From positions 1 through 33,977 of the forward strand of contig CAUZSN010000016.1 in the NCBI GenBank assembly GCA_963582345.1: a stretch of DNA of 33,977 nucleotides, given 5' to 3'. The translations under genes and the position numbers were made by a program. This document shows positions 26,024-33,977 of the stretch, in pieces (the stretch's first letter is position 1; every line of letters starts with the position of its first letter). The notes beneath the pieces were generated by a model. That model did not search any database. It worked only from the letters and a program-made list of their open reading frames with translations, and was not told the origin of the DNA. Source of the DNA: CAUZSN01 sp963582345 (GTDB lineage Bacteria > Planctomycetota > Planctomycetia > Planctomycetales > Planctomycetaceae).

Positions 26024-27313
26024 TCAGAGCATCCATTTATCAGGTAACGTAGTGTCTTTTACTACAATTGGTATACCGTCACGGATGACACAGGTATCTG
26101 AATCGTCACTATTTTGAATGTTCCCATCGTTGACAATTCGTACGTTGGAGCCAATACGACAATTCTTGTCCAAGATCGCACCTTGAACAACGCTGTTAGC
26201 ACCAATACCGATCGCAGGACGGTACCCCAACTGATTGGTTTCGAAATCGGTGTGTGTTGCATCTTCGTCGACACCCATCAAGATTGAGTCGCGAATCGTC
26301 ACATTGTCACCGATCACGCAGCGCAGGCCGACCACGCTGTTCTCGATAACCGTGCCGGCTCCAATGCGGCAACCGTCGGCGATCAGACTGTCTTTAACCG
26401 ACACGTCTTCCAACAGCGATGGCGGAAGGAAGCGAGCACGAGAATAAACGGGGGCTTCAGTAGACGCCAATTGGAACGGCGAACTAGCACGCAACAGGCT
26501 TAAATTGGCGTCGTAAAAAGCTCTGATCGTCCCGATATCCTCCCAATAGCCATCGAATAAATGAACTTGGACGTGGCGGCTGCGAATCGACGCGGGAAAG
26601 ACCTCTTTTCCGAAGTCCTGATAGTCGGTTTTCGTCAGCACATCAATCAGTGTCCTACGGTTAAATACATAAATTCCCATACTGGCCAGGCAGTCGCGGC
26701 CATCGCTGTGGAAGCCGCGGGCATCTATCCACATAGGTTTCATCCTGACCATATCAAGTTCTTCGTCAGTCTGTGGTTTTTCGAGAAAAGCAATCACGCG
26801 GCCTGAATCGTCGGTTTTCATGATACCTAGGCCACGGGCCGTTTCGCGTGCAACCGGTTTGGCGGCAATTGTGACGTCAGCACCCGAATGCTCATGCGTG
26901 ACGAGCAGCTCACGAAAATCCATGCGGTAAAGTTGATCGCCGGATAGGATCAGCACATGGTCTGTATCTCGCTGTTGCAAATAGCGGATATTCTTGCGGA
27001 CTGCGTCGGCGGTTCCCTGATACCATTCTGTTCCACTGTCAACCGTTTGCTGTGCCGCTAACAACTCGACAAAACCTCCGGTGAATTGATCGAATCGATA
27101 CGTTTGTCGAATGTGGCGATGCAGACTGACTGACATGAACTGCGTCAAGACATACACGCGGGTTAGCCCGCTATTAATGCAGTTCGACAATGGAATGTCG
27201 ATCAACCGATACTTGGCGGCCAACGGTACCGCCGGCTTCGCACGAAATTTTGTCAACGGATACAGCCGTTTTCCACGGCCGCCACCGAGCACGAGTGCAG
27301 TCATGTTGAGCAT
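26024..27313 (-). CDS. glgC: Glucose-1-phosphate adenylyltransferase (ADP-glucose pyrophosphorylase)
   Basis: GlgC makes ADP-glucose from ATP and glucose 1-phosphate for glycogen synthesis. It has 429 residues, the normal length. The nucleotide loop LVLGGGRGKRLYPLT is at the N terminus. KPAVPLAAKYRLIDIPLSNCINSG, the WYQGTADAVRKN motif, SGDQLYRMD and FDGYWEDIGT follow. The C-terminal third is a left-handed beta-helix of hexapeptides (ADGCRIGAGTVIENSVVGLRCVIGDNVTIRDSILMG), the allosteric domain. The start at 27313 (MLNMTALVLGGG) is used; the Met at residue 4 is also possible. No glgA or glgB is adjacent. Confidence 0.97.
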   Translation of the reverse strand: MLNMTALVLGGGRGKRLYPLTKFRAKPAVPLAAKYRLIDIPLSNCINSGLTRVYVLTQFMSVSLHRHIRQTYRFDQFTGGFVELLAAQQTVDSGTEWYQGTADAVRKNIRYLQQRDTDHVLILSGDQLYRMDFRELLVTHEHSGADVTIAAKPVARETARGLGIMKTDDSGRVIAFLEKPQTDEELDMVRMKPMWIDARGFHSDGRDCLASMGIYVFNRRTLIDVLTKTDYQDFGKEVFPASIRSRHVQVHLFDGYWEDIGTIRAFYDANLSLLRASSPFQLASTEAPVYSRARFLPPSLLEDVSVKDSLIADGCRIGAGTVIENSVVGLRCVIGDNVTIRDSILMGVDEDATHTDFETNQLGYRPAIGIGANSVVQGAILDKNCRIGSNVRIVNDGNIQNSDDSDTCVIRDGIPIVVKDTTLPDKWML

Positions 27314-27606
27314 GCTAAAACAAACTCCCCTGCTTTGGAGAACGTCAATGCAGAACGTTGCTGGCTGTTGAGTGATTCAAAGTCTACCTCACCGAAAAAA
27401 TCAGTTTCAACGAAGCAGGACTCGCTTCGATACTCCTGATGATCTGTTGCTGAACTGAAATCGACTGGAACCTGTGCGGGGTCAAGACGAATTTACCTCC
27501 ACCAGCACATCGGGCTGTTGACTCTACAGCCGGCCAAAGATTTTCTTCGCAGCCTATCTGTCTTCTCTTTCGGGCGGCCGGTGCACAAACTTGGTGGCTC
27601 CAAAAA

Positions 27607-27641
27607 GAAAACCCCCACCGACGGTTGGATCGGCGGGAGTT
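27607..27641 (-). terminator. Rho-independent terminator, leftward
   Basis: Arms at 27610-27621 and 27630-27641 pair over 12 bp (two G-U pairs) around an 8-nt loop. Read leftward the stem runs into TTTTCTTTTT. No T-run follows on the rightward side. It lies about 300 bp upstream of glgC, so it ends some other leftward transcript. Confidence 0.7.
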
Positions 27642-27709
27642 ATCGCGTGTGCCAAGGGTTGATAAAATACGACGCCGGCAATCACACGGCCCAAGCGGCA
27701 CACGAATGA

Positions 27710-27835
27710 TCAGGGCACGTCATTCTGCCCGCTGGAAAATCGAATGTCAACCAAATTCTTTCGCGATTCCAGAAATCTATTGATGTTCTCTCTGAAGGTG
27801 CTCCAGGGTATGTCGGACCGCTCCAGACGTGCCAT
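27710..27835 (-). CDS. Possible small protein gene, 41 codons
   Basis: The peptide begins MARLERSDIPWSTFRENINR and ends SSGQNDVP; it is hydrophilic, with no known domain. The case rests on gene-like arrangement. A CATAAT -10 lies at 27890-27895 with a weak -35 16 bp upstream. AAGG sits 7 nt before the ATG, and a terminator begins about 68 bp after the stop. The frame stays open upstream to 28009, so the start is uncertain, and the transcript (about 275 nt) could instead be a small RNA. Confidence 0.33.
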   Translation of the reverse strand: MARLERSDIPWSTFRENINRFLESRKNLVDIRFSSGQNDVP

Positions 27836-27889
27836 GCACTTACCTTGAATTGTCCGTGTTTGGAATAGAAGTAAACAAAGCACACACAA

Positions 27890-27917
27890 ATTATGTATTG
27901 CCATCTGTTTAGTCCAA
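27890..27917 (-). promoter_or_regulatory. Possible leftward promoter for the 41-codon gene or small RNA
   Basis: Read leftward: TTGGAC (plus-strand 27912-27917), 16 bp, then CATAAT (27890-27895; 5 of 6 matches to TATAAT). The expected start near 27883 would give a transcript of about 275 nt ending at the terminator 27607-27641. The -35 is weak. Confidence 0.3.
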
Positions 27918-28094
27918 ATTATTCTGTTGAGGCTACGCAGCGCAGTGTTTGCGTCTGTACAGTGAATGCTCAAAAAAACGTCGCAGCAAAGCATCTCGAT
28001 TCGGAACACAAATCGCGTTATTGTGATATGAGATCCTTTTCACGAATCTTTTGCCAAACGCATGAATCAGGCTCATTGAATCGGACTACATAAC

Positions 28095-28565
28095 GTGTTC
28101 TTTCGACTCTTAATCTTGTTTACTGTCGTCCCGCTCGTCGAATTATGGTTGCTGTTGTGGATTGGTAGTCGTACAGGACTTGTATTTACCGTTAGTCTGG
28201 TCCTGGCAACGGGAATCCTTGGCGCCGCACTGGCTCGGCAACAAGGTTGGCAGGCGTGGCGCGGAATTCATGAGCAACTCGCTCGAGGGCAAATGCCGAC
28301 CAGCGCTCTCGTCGATGGCCTGATGATCCTGACTGCCGGCACTCTATTGATTACACCGGGAGTGTTGACGGACCTAGTCGGCTTCTCGTTGTTAGTCCCC
28401 CCACTGCGATCATTGCTAAAACGACGCGTCGCAGCATGGCTTAAATCGCGAACGGACGTGCATATCGACACATTTCACAGCGAGGACATGTCCGAAACGC
28501 AAAGTAGTAATCAGAGTCCCGTCATCGATGCAGAGTTCACCCGTCGCCCTTCAGAAAGTGATTGA
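28095..28565 (+). CDS. fxsA: FxsA-family membrane protein
   Basis: This is a 156-residue cytoplasmic-membrane protein of the FxsA/UPF0716 family; in E. coli FxsA relieves phage T7 exclusion by the F plasmid, and its cellular role is otherwise unclear. It has a hydrophobic N terminus (FFRLLILFTVVPLVELWLLLWIG), a second segment GLVFTVSLVLATGILGAALARQQG, and the conserved LVDGLMILTAGTLLITPGVLTDLVGFSLLVPPLR. A polar tail of ~40 residues follows. The start is GTG 28095. It stands alone, facing the ABC relic. Confidence 0.93.
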   Translation: MFFRLLILFTVVPLVELWLLLWIGSRTGLVFTVSLVLATGILGAALARQQGWQAWRGIHEQLARGQMPTSALVDGLMILTAGTLLITPGVLTDLVGFSLLVPPLRSLLKRRVAAWLKSRTDVHIDTFHSEDMSETQSSNQSPVIDAEFTRRPSESD

Positions 28566-28616
28566 TGACTCACTGCGGAAATAACACAACAAAAGGCGAC
28601 GGAAAAGCATGCTTCC

Positions 28617-29288
28617 TCATACCTGCGGCGACGTCACATTCCGAAATTCGTTAAACCAGACGTATTCCCAATGTCGATAGGCGGAGGATGATTTGACCAA
28701 TTTAGCATGGGGAGCCATCGCTTCCACCCGGCCGTTGTGAATCAGGACAACGCGGTCTGCCCGGCGCACGGTCGACAGTCGCGAGGGCAGAAATACACAT
28801 GTGCGGTCGCGGATAATCCGGTTGTAGACATCGTCTAACAACGACTTGGTATCGTCGTCCAGTGGCTGGACCGGTTCCTCGATGATCAACAGCGCCAACG
28901 CTGTACCATTTTTCATGCATTAAATCTAGTTTACGATAAGCCGCGGCCAAATGGCCGCCCCAAGGCATGCCGTCGGATGACTAAACCAGCAGCAATAAGC
29001 CTCGATTCTTCAGTTGAATCGGACGTGCCAGAGGTTGTTGTTTGTCGTCTTGCTGCAACCCCCACGGTCGTTTGTCGGTCAAAGCTGTGAACCGATCTGT
29101 TTCGTTGGACGTCAGTCCAACTCGCCTCGCGAGACCAACAAGCCGACGATCAAGTACAGGTTGAACAACCCCGCACAGAACAGGATCGACCCCAAGGCAC
29201 CGTAAAGCAACGACGAACACGCACTACCCCGAAACAATTCCTTGTTGGGAAATGCTCGCTGAAATGAGTTCGCATCACTATTCGCCAC
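28617..29288 (-). pseudogene. Decayed ABC exporter (membrane-ATPase fusion) with frameshift, stop and large internal deletion
   Basis: Three pieces in order belong to one planctomycete-type ABC exporter. (1) GTG 29288 to TGA 29112 encodes MANSDANSFQRAFPNKELFRG... then LLYGALGSILFCAGLFNLYLIVGLLVSRGELD, a first membrane segment. (2) A one-base shift near 29115 continues as LTSNETDRFTALTDKRPWGL...LKNRGLLLLV, then TAG at 28981-28983 where the family usually has Trp, then SSDGMPWGGHLAAAYRK. (3) In another frame, 28916-28617 gives ALLIIEEPVQPLDDDTKSLLDDVYNRI, then LPSRLSTVRRADRVVLIHNGRVEA and YRHWEYVWFNEFR: the ATPase from Walker B onward. Walker A, the signature motif and most membrane helices are gone, about 1.3-1.7 kb by inference from exporter length. 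It sits 26 bp after the permease stop. Confidence 0.78.
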
Positions 29289-29314
29289 GCGATCCGCCGC
29301 TCATGCCGACCGGA

Positions 29315-30295
29315 TTATGCCAGATCCCGGTCCTCGAAAAGAATAAACGCCAGAAGGATCGCCGCCGTGCAGTAAGCAGCACAATACAGCACGGAATAGC
29401 CAAGGTAAATCGGTGGGACCATTGTCCCGGTTGCCACTGCAGCATTCATGTTAAACGCTTCCAACGACGGCAAGATCGTTGCAATCAATTGGGCCATGAA
29501 CTTGACGAATTCTAATTCCTGTAGCGCAGTCCCCACCAACACGGGGGTCAGATGCCCAACAACAAAAATCGCCAAGCAGGTGACCATATTGACGACCATC
29601 GGCATGCGCGTCGAAATGGCGACGCTGACTGCCGTCAGTACGACGATTTCCAAAAAAATCAACACCAGACCGGGAAGAATCTGCAAGACGGCCTCCAGCC
29701 GCAACGGGTTCGGCATCATTGTCGACATATCCCAATACTCGGGAACCTCAGTGCCCGCCTCGCGAGCGTCGTAGCCGACCTTGTAAAAAATCAACAGGCA
29801 AAACGCGATCATCAACGGAATCAGAAGAATTAAAACCGCTTGGACAATGCCGATGTATTTTCCGATCACGAATTGTCGACGGTTGATCGGTTTGGAAAGC
29901 AACGTCATCGCCGTCTTGCCTTCAATCTCGCTAGCAATGCTGACGCTCGACGTCCAAATGGCCAGCAACAACCCGGAAATCAGGATCGTTGCCAAACCAC
30001 AGTCCTTCAGCATCTTGATGTCTTCACCCAACGAGAAGAATGGCAAATACGTATTCAATACCAGAATCAAGACCGACAGCGCCAACAGCAGCAGGAATAC
30101 TGGCTGCCGGATAGCTTCTTTAGTCGTCGTGCGAGCGATTATGCCGGCTCGCGTCGAATAAGAAAATGTGAACAAAGCCGCAAACAGGACCAGGATTACG
30201 CCTCCGGTGACCCACCATTGCCATGCTGCAATTGATTCGTTGGCAATCGTAGCCTGCGCCAGAATACCCGCTTCCATCAAACTGAAAATGCTCAT
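29315..30295 (-). CDS. ABC-2 type transporter permease
   Basis: This is a membrane permease of the GldF/NosY-like ABC-2 group, 326 residues. About seven hydrophobic segments include WWVTGGVILVLFAALFTFSY, PVFLLLLALSVLILVL, ATILISGLLLAIWTSSVSI and VLILLIPLMIAFCLLIFY. Two further segments surround VLIFLEIVVLTAVSVAIS, and the last is YCAAYCTAAILLAFILF. The cytosolic SEIEGKTAMTLLSKPINRRQFVIGKYIG loop is the conserved ATPase-contact region of this family. No intact ATPase gene is next to it: upstream is a 436-bp gap and downstream the decayed exporter. It may work with an ATPase encoded elsewhere. Confidence 0.88.
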   Translation of the reverse strand: MSIFSLMEAGILAQATIANESIAAWQWWVTGGVILVLFAALFTFSYSTRAGIIARTTTKEAIRQPVFLLLLALSVLILVLNTYLPFFSLGEDIKMLKDCGLATILISGLLLAIWTSSVSIASEIEGKTAMTLLSKPINRRQFVIGKYIGIVQAVLILLIPLMIAFCLLIFYKVGYDAREAGTEVPEYWDMSTMMPNPLRLEAVLQILPGLVLIFLEIVVLTAVSVAISTRMPMVVNMVTCLAIFVVGHLTPVLVGTALQELEFVKFMAQLIATILPSLEAFNMNAAVATGTMVPPIYLGYSVLYCAAYCTAAILLAFILFEDRDLA

Positions 30296-30731
30296 TGTCT
30301 TATGCTACTTCGTAAACTAATCATGAATTGAACGATTGGAGTAAATTGAACCGGATCGAACGACCGTACATTAGACACTCATCTCTTACGGGCTTTGGGC
30401 TGCGTTTGTTGGAAACCTAACATCGCACCATGTATCGGCAGTGGACACCGTAATTGTGCCTTCACTGTATCCGGAAGCGAATGCGAAAAAAAGCGTCGAA
30501 TGGCTCGATCAGCCAAGCTGATGCATCGCCTGCCTGCAGAAGTCCTAGAAATTCCCAAATCGCTAAAAACGGACTCCAAATCTGCGGATCAGAAGCATAA
30601 TCCCTTTTATGTTGTCTTCGCTTTAAGGCACGTGGATTTGTACCGTGTCGTCCAACTAGGCAGACTTCAAAGGTTTGCCATACCCACGACAGCGTTTCGT
30701 GCGTCGATGTCTATGCGAACGGCCGTCCTGG
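30296..30731. other. Intergenic region between the ABC permease and FG-GAP genes
   Basis: This 436-bp stretch lies between two leftward genes. Overlapping open frames (rightward 30395-30751, leftward 30379-30579) have no motif or ribosome site and overlap each other, so none is called. I see no clear terminator. Confidence 0.45.
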
Positions 30732-33584
30732 TCATTCCAACGTCAACGTGACCTCCTGCAACAACGGACTGCTGCCCCCGTCCGGCGAGATCAGGATGGC
30801 CCGGTATTGCAGTGCCCTCGTAGAGGGAATGAACTTTTGTGGCCTTCGCGACTCAATTCGCGACCAAACTGCTTTCCTCAAATTCGACTCGTCCGCCGCA
30901 GTCCGAATTTCGAAGCGTATCGCCGTATTGTGCGGAGTTTCACCCTTCCAATCGAACGTCATCCGGCTTGCACCAGCGGGCACTGTAACCGTCGGCGAGA
31001 TGTAGTCGCAACCGGGCCCGCGATCGTAGATATTACCCGGGCTGATGCACATCGCTAAGTGGGTGCCCATGGTCGGCAAATGATCGCGACGATCAATCGA
31101 ATAACCCTGTTTACTGCCCCAATATATGTATGCACCGTAAGTATGATCGCCATCTTTCAGGTGATTGTGCACAATGATCTCAGGGAACATATCCCCGTTG
31201 AGGTCGAGCAACTGAATGCCGCAAGAAGATTCGGCAGGCAGTTCTGTCCGGCTATGGTTACCATAACGATGAGCCGCATTTCCCCAGTAAATGAAGATCG
31301 GCAACCGACGAGTGCGTGCTGCCTTATAATTGCCTGACACGATGTCAAGATAACCGTCCCGATTCAAATCGGCCACGCCAAGCTCAATCGAACTGTAAGC
31401 CTCCAACTCGGTCCGTTGATCGTCAGAAAACCCTTGATCGTTTCCCCAATAAATCAATGTCTTTGTATGAGGATTTTGAGTCTCAAGGTCGACGGCACCG
31501 GGAAAAATCAAATCAAGCCACCCGTTTCTATCTAGATCGGCAACGGCCGGAATGCTAACTCCATTTGTCTTAAGCAACGTGGACGAAATCCGGCCAAATC
31601 CGTCCGGTCCGCCCCAAATAATTTCGGACATTTTCGTGGGTGTCTCGCCACAGCCTAGAATGAGATCCAGGAAGCCATCCCTATTAAGGTCGGCCTTAGC
31701 AAGTCCATGCGTGCCGTTGGCCTTCACAGAAACTTTTGTGCTGTTCTCCACCGAGAAGCCGCGACTTGATCCCCAAACGATGCGAACATGCGTTTTCTCT
31801 CGATCGTCTAAAATCGCGATTGAAAGCGCGAGGTCAAGATACCCATCCCGATTAAAGTCCGCGACCGAGACAGTCATGCCATTAATATCAATCACGCTCA
31901 GACGTTCAAATCCTTTAGCACTCCCCCAATGTATGGTTACCCGACTACCCGCGAATACTACGTCGGGATACCCGTCGTCGTTCAGATCGGCAATGTGTGA
32001 AGTGTATGGGTGCTCTGCCGAAATTAGTGTCGCATTGGCCTCGGTATAACGGTTCGCCGGATTGCCCCAAAAAATAACTGAAGGAATTTCTCCTCGACTC
32101 CCACTGTGCTGATTCATCAGCACAATGTCAGGCCGGCCGTTGTTCTCCAGATCTGCCACAGCCACACCCACTGGACCAAAGCCTTGCAAATGAGTTCGCC
32201 GTGAAGCGTCAAAACCCTTTGCGCTGCCCCAATAAACGTAAGATGGCACATCGTAAGTTTGACCATCATGTTCATTGGCAAAGATGACCTCAGGATAGCC
32301 ATCACGGTTGAGATCCGAAGCAGCTACGGCCCTCGGCGAAAGGGTTGGTAGCAGCAAACGGCGCCGCTCATCGAAGCCGGTCTCCGACCCCCAATAGATT
32401 TGGGATTCCGTTTCCGCAATTGATTCGGAAGCAGTTTCTTCTCCTGGCCCTTTTTCCGACACCTCGGACATCCCGATGGCAAACACGACGTCCATATAGC
32501 CGTCCTGGTTCAGATCGGCCGTTGCCACATCGTTGGCATGATGTGTCGGAAACGAAAACGCTTTTTCTAATTGGAAGTGCGACTTTCCATAATACAAGGT
32601 CGTCCCTTTACCACGCGAACTAATCATCAACTCGTCCCGACCATCTCCAGTCAGATCGCCGGCCCGTACCAAGCCGGGATCCCCGCCTTCCACGCTGAGC
32701 CGTCGCTCGGAGCTAAAGCCTTGTTTGTCGCCTAAGTAGACGTAAACACTTTTGTGCTGCTTATTGTTATTGACTATGGCAAGATCAGGCCATTGATTGC
32801 CGTCGAAGTCTCCCACTGCACAACTGATCGCACTAATACTAGGGATCAAAGATCGACGCTTAACCGAAAAGCCATCAGGTGCTCCCCAGTAAAGAAATGA
32901 GGCCAGATGATTCTTATAGCCATATCGGTCTCCGGACTCATTTCCGAAGTTCGCAAATAGCAGGTCTTGATAGCCATCGCGATTAAAATCAGCGACCGCC
33001 AAGTCTTCCGCAAATAGGGTCGGTAATTCTGTTCTGCGGCGCGAAGAGAAACCCTGACGACTACCCCAATAAATGTAGGCTTCCATCTCCACAAAATAAT
33101 TGTGGATGGTATTGGGAAACACAATGTCGAGGTACCCGTCACGGTCCAGGTCGACCAATTTGACGGGCCCACCGCCGAAAGTCGGTAGAAAGGTGATGTG
33201 CTTGCGGCTTTCATCGATGGCCCGAACAAACTTGAAAGCGGGCAGCTCCTTCCAAAAGGCGGGAAACAGCGAATGATAAACGCTCCTGGTTCCGGTTCCC
33301 CAATAGATGAATGCGTCAACATTTTCCAGCGGATTGTGATCCTGATTGAAGAGTAGGTCCAAGTGACCGTCGCGATTGATGTCCCAGCGAGGGATCAATT
33401 GAATCGTTCCGCCACGGGACACATAAATGCAGGCGCCCCCATCACCAAAGCTCCCCTGTTGAAAATCGTCAAAGCTCAGATGCCTGATAATGGTGCTGTC
33501 TGCACTGACCATTGACGTCAACGACAGCATTGCGCCCACGATCGCCACGACTGAGCACGGCGTTCGACAACCGGCGTTGAACAT
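30732..33584 (-). CDS. Exported FG-GAP/VCBS repeat protein
   Basis: The 950-residue secreted or surface protein has a signal peptide (VVAIVGAMLSLTSMVSA) and about 14 Ca-binding repeat loops of D-x-N-x-D-G-x-x-D type: DINRDGHLDL, DLDRDGYLDI, DFNRDGYQDL, DLNQDGYMDV, DLNDDGYPDV and others. Three (DFDGNQWPDL, DLENNGRPDI, DLNGDMFPEI) are degenerate. Each unit of about 60 residues also carries IYWG..xGFS..RRT.LPT. FG-GAP repeats fold into seven-bladed propellers, so 14 would suit two. The last ~100 residues (CDYISPTVTVPAGASRMTFDWKGETP...) look like a beta-sandwich, possibly sugar-binding. Function is unknown. It may follow the partial gene at the right edge in one transcript (144 bp gap). Confidence 0.9.
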   Translation of the reverse strand: MFNAGCRTPCSVVAIVGAMLSLTSMVSADSTIIRHLSFDDFQQGSFGDGGACIYVSRGGTIQLIPRWDINRDGHLDLLFNQDHNPLENVDAFIYWGTGTRSVYHSLFPAFWKELPAFKFVRAIDESRKHITFLPTFGGGPVKLVDLDRDGYLDIVFPNTIHNYFVEMEAYIYWGSRQGFSSRRRTELPTLFAEDLAVADFNRDGYQDLLFANFGNESGDRYGYKNHLASFLYWGAPDGFSVKRRSLIPSISAISCAVGDFDGNQWPDLAIVNNNKQHKSVYVYLGDKQGFSSERRLSVEGGDPGLVRAGDLTGDGRDELMISSRGKGTTLYYGKSHFQLEKAFSFPTHHANDVATADLNQDGYMDVVFAIGMSEVSEKGPGEETASESIAETESQIYWGSETGFDERRRLLLPTLSPRAVAASDLNRDGYPEVIFANEHDGQTYDVPSYVYWGSAKGFDASRRTHLQGFGPVGVAVADLENNGRPDIVLMNQHSGSRGEIPSVIFWGNPANRYTEANATLISAEHPYTSHIADLNDDGYPDVVFAGSRVTIHWGSAKGFERLSVIDINGMTVSVADFNRDGYLDLALSIAILDDREKTHVRIVWGSSRGFSVENSTKVSVKANGTHGLAKADLNRDGFLDLILGCGETPTKMSEIIWGGPDGFGRISSTLLKTNGVSIPAVADLDRNGWLDLIFPGAVDLETQNPHTKTLIYWGNDQGFSDDQRTELEAYSSIELGVADLNRDGYLDIVSGNYKAARTRRLPIFIYWGNAAHRYGNHSRTELPAESSCGIQLLDLNGDMFPEIIVHNHLKDGDHTYGAYIYWGSKQGYSIDRRDHLPTMGTHLAMCISPGNIYDRGPGCDYISPTVTVPAGASRMTFDWKGETPHNTAIRFEIRTAADESNLRKAVWSRIESRRPQKFIPSTRALQYRAILISPDGGSSPLLQEVTLTLE

Positions 33585-33728
33585 GGTCGATTACTCCTAA
33601 TTATCTCAAAGTTGTCGCGATAAATTCGTTTTCAATCGACCAGTCACTGTAGTACTGACCTTGAACCGTTTGCAAGGGGTTGCTTTCCTTCACAGAGCCC
33701 TTGGGGCAGCCCCATTCGCCGAAGAGTA

Positions 33729-33977
33729 TTAGGCATAGGTGATTGAGACACGTAATTCCTGCAGTACCAAGCGATCTGCCATATGTCCTTCCGAGGGTGA
33801 GTCGAGTTTTATTTCAAACTGGTTGACTCCCTTTTGTAAGGCTCGGGTCTCAAATTCGCTCCAACCTACCGAAGTATCGTTTTTTGGAAAAAACCGCGTG
33901 GGATTGGAAAGAGTTTTTCCGTTGACTTCGAAGGTTAGCCGCTTCCAGTCCACGGCCGGTTTCCACTGCGTCTGCAC
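33729..33977 (-). CDS. C-terminal fragment of an unidentified protein
   Basis: The last 82 residues of a leftward gene are cut by the window edge. A GTG happens to sit at the edge, but a start there is unlikely. The fragment is rich in beta-strand pattern (WKRLTFEVNGKTLSN..., GVNQFEIKLDSPSE, DRLVLQELRVSITY), resembling the jelly-roll or Ig-like end of a secreted carbohydrate-active or binding protein. That resemblance is a guess from pattern alone. Confidence 0.5.
   Translation of the reverse strand: MQTQWKPAVDWKRLTFEVNGKTLSNPTRFFPKNDTSVGWSEFETRALQKGVNQFEIKLDSPSEGHMADRLVLQELRVSITYA

Larger units (their letters stand above)
27314..28094. other. 781-bp divergent intergenic region between glgC and fxsA
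   Basis: Most of this region has no recognised gene. It contains the leftward terminator at 27607-27641, a possible 41-codon leftward ORF at 27710-27835 and promoter-like hexamers upstream of that, each listed separately. Other open frames here (rightward 27518-27709, leftward 27384-27701) cross the terminator or lack motifs and are not called. Confidence 0.5.

Noticed and set aside
28981..29220. Leftward 79-codon ORF as a stand-alone gene
   Set aside because: Its first half is the wrong frame over a clear membrane segment (LLYGALGSILFCAGLFNLYL...); only its second half is meaningful, as part of the frameshifted ABC exporter relic.
30395..30751. Rightward 118-codon ORF overlapping the FG-GAP gene end
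   Set aside because: Cysteine- and arginine-rich shadow with no motif, antisense to the FG-GAP 3' end.

Overview
The window looks like chromosomal DNA of a planctomycete, probably of the Pirellulales/Planctomycetales. The evidence is protein character: short planctomycete-type C-x-C-G zinc ribbons, an ABC exporter relic ending in the YRHWEY...FNEFR tail I associate with that phylum, a secreted FG-GAP repeat protein, and an OleC/OleD pair. This assignment is inference; no rRNA is present. I see no tRNA, CRISPR array, insertion sequence or prophage.

Left part (1-9259): the 3' end of prs (PRPP synthase, with an unusual PRPP loop) and mutS run rightward. A leftward TPR lipoprotein and a small leftward membrane/zinc-ribbon protein follow. 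panB (pantothenate pathway) runs rightward and meets a leftward acyl-lipid desaturase tail to tail. An OmpR-type response regulator overlaps its sensor kinase by 4 bp. A strong leftward terminator at 5136-5170 serves no recognised gene.

Middle part (9602-22000): a conserved information-processing block holds an SRP RNA gene that shows in sequence and folding but not in ORFs, then dnaX, ybaB, recR and rpoN. dnaX carries a run of ten A with a TGA directly behind it in the -1 frame, which would give a 440-residue gamma-like product. Leftward thiL and an HtrA-like protease come next. Then follow rightward a small TPR protein, an acyl-CoA dehydrogenase-like protein, a GNAT acetyltransferase and two adjacent 411-residue M16 proteins that split the active-site elements between them.

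Right part (22039-33977): a secreted TolB-like propeller protein; a leftward oleC-oleD pair (beta-lactone synthetase and NADPH reductase of long-chain olefin synthesis) preceded by a CAGGG x5 microsatellite; glgC (glycogen precursor); a 780-bp gap holding a leftward terminator and a possible 41-codon gene; fxsA; a frameshifted and internally deleted ABC exporter relic; an ABC-2 permease with no ATPase beside it; and a 950-residue exported protein with about 14 FG-GAP/Ca-binding repeats. A protein fragment runs off the right edge.

The most useful second-look items are the dnaX A10 slippage site, the decayed ABC exporter at 28617-29288, the two orphan leftward terminators and the SRP RNA with a non-GGAA tip.
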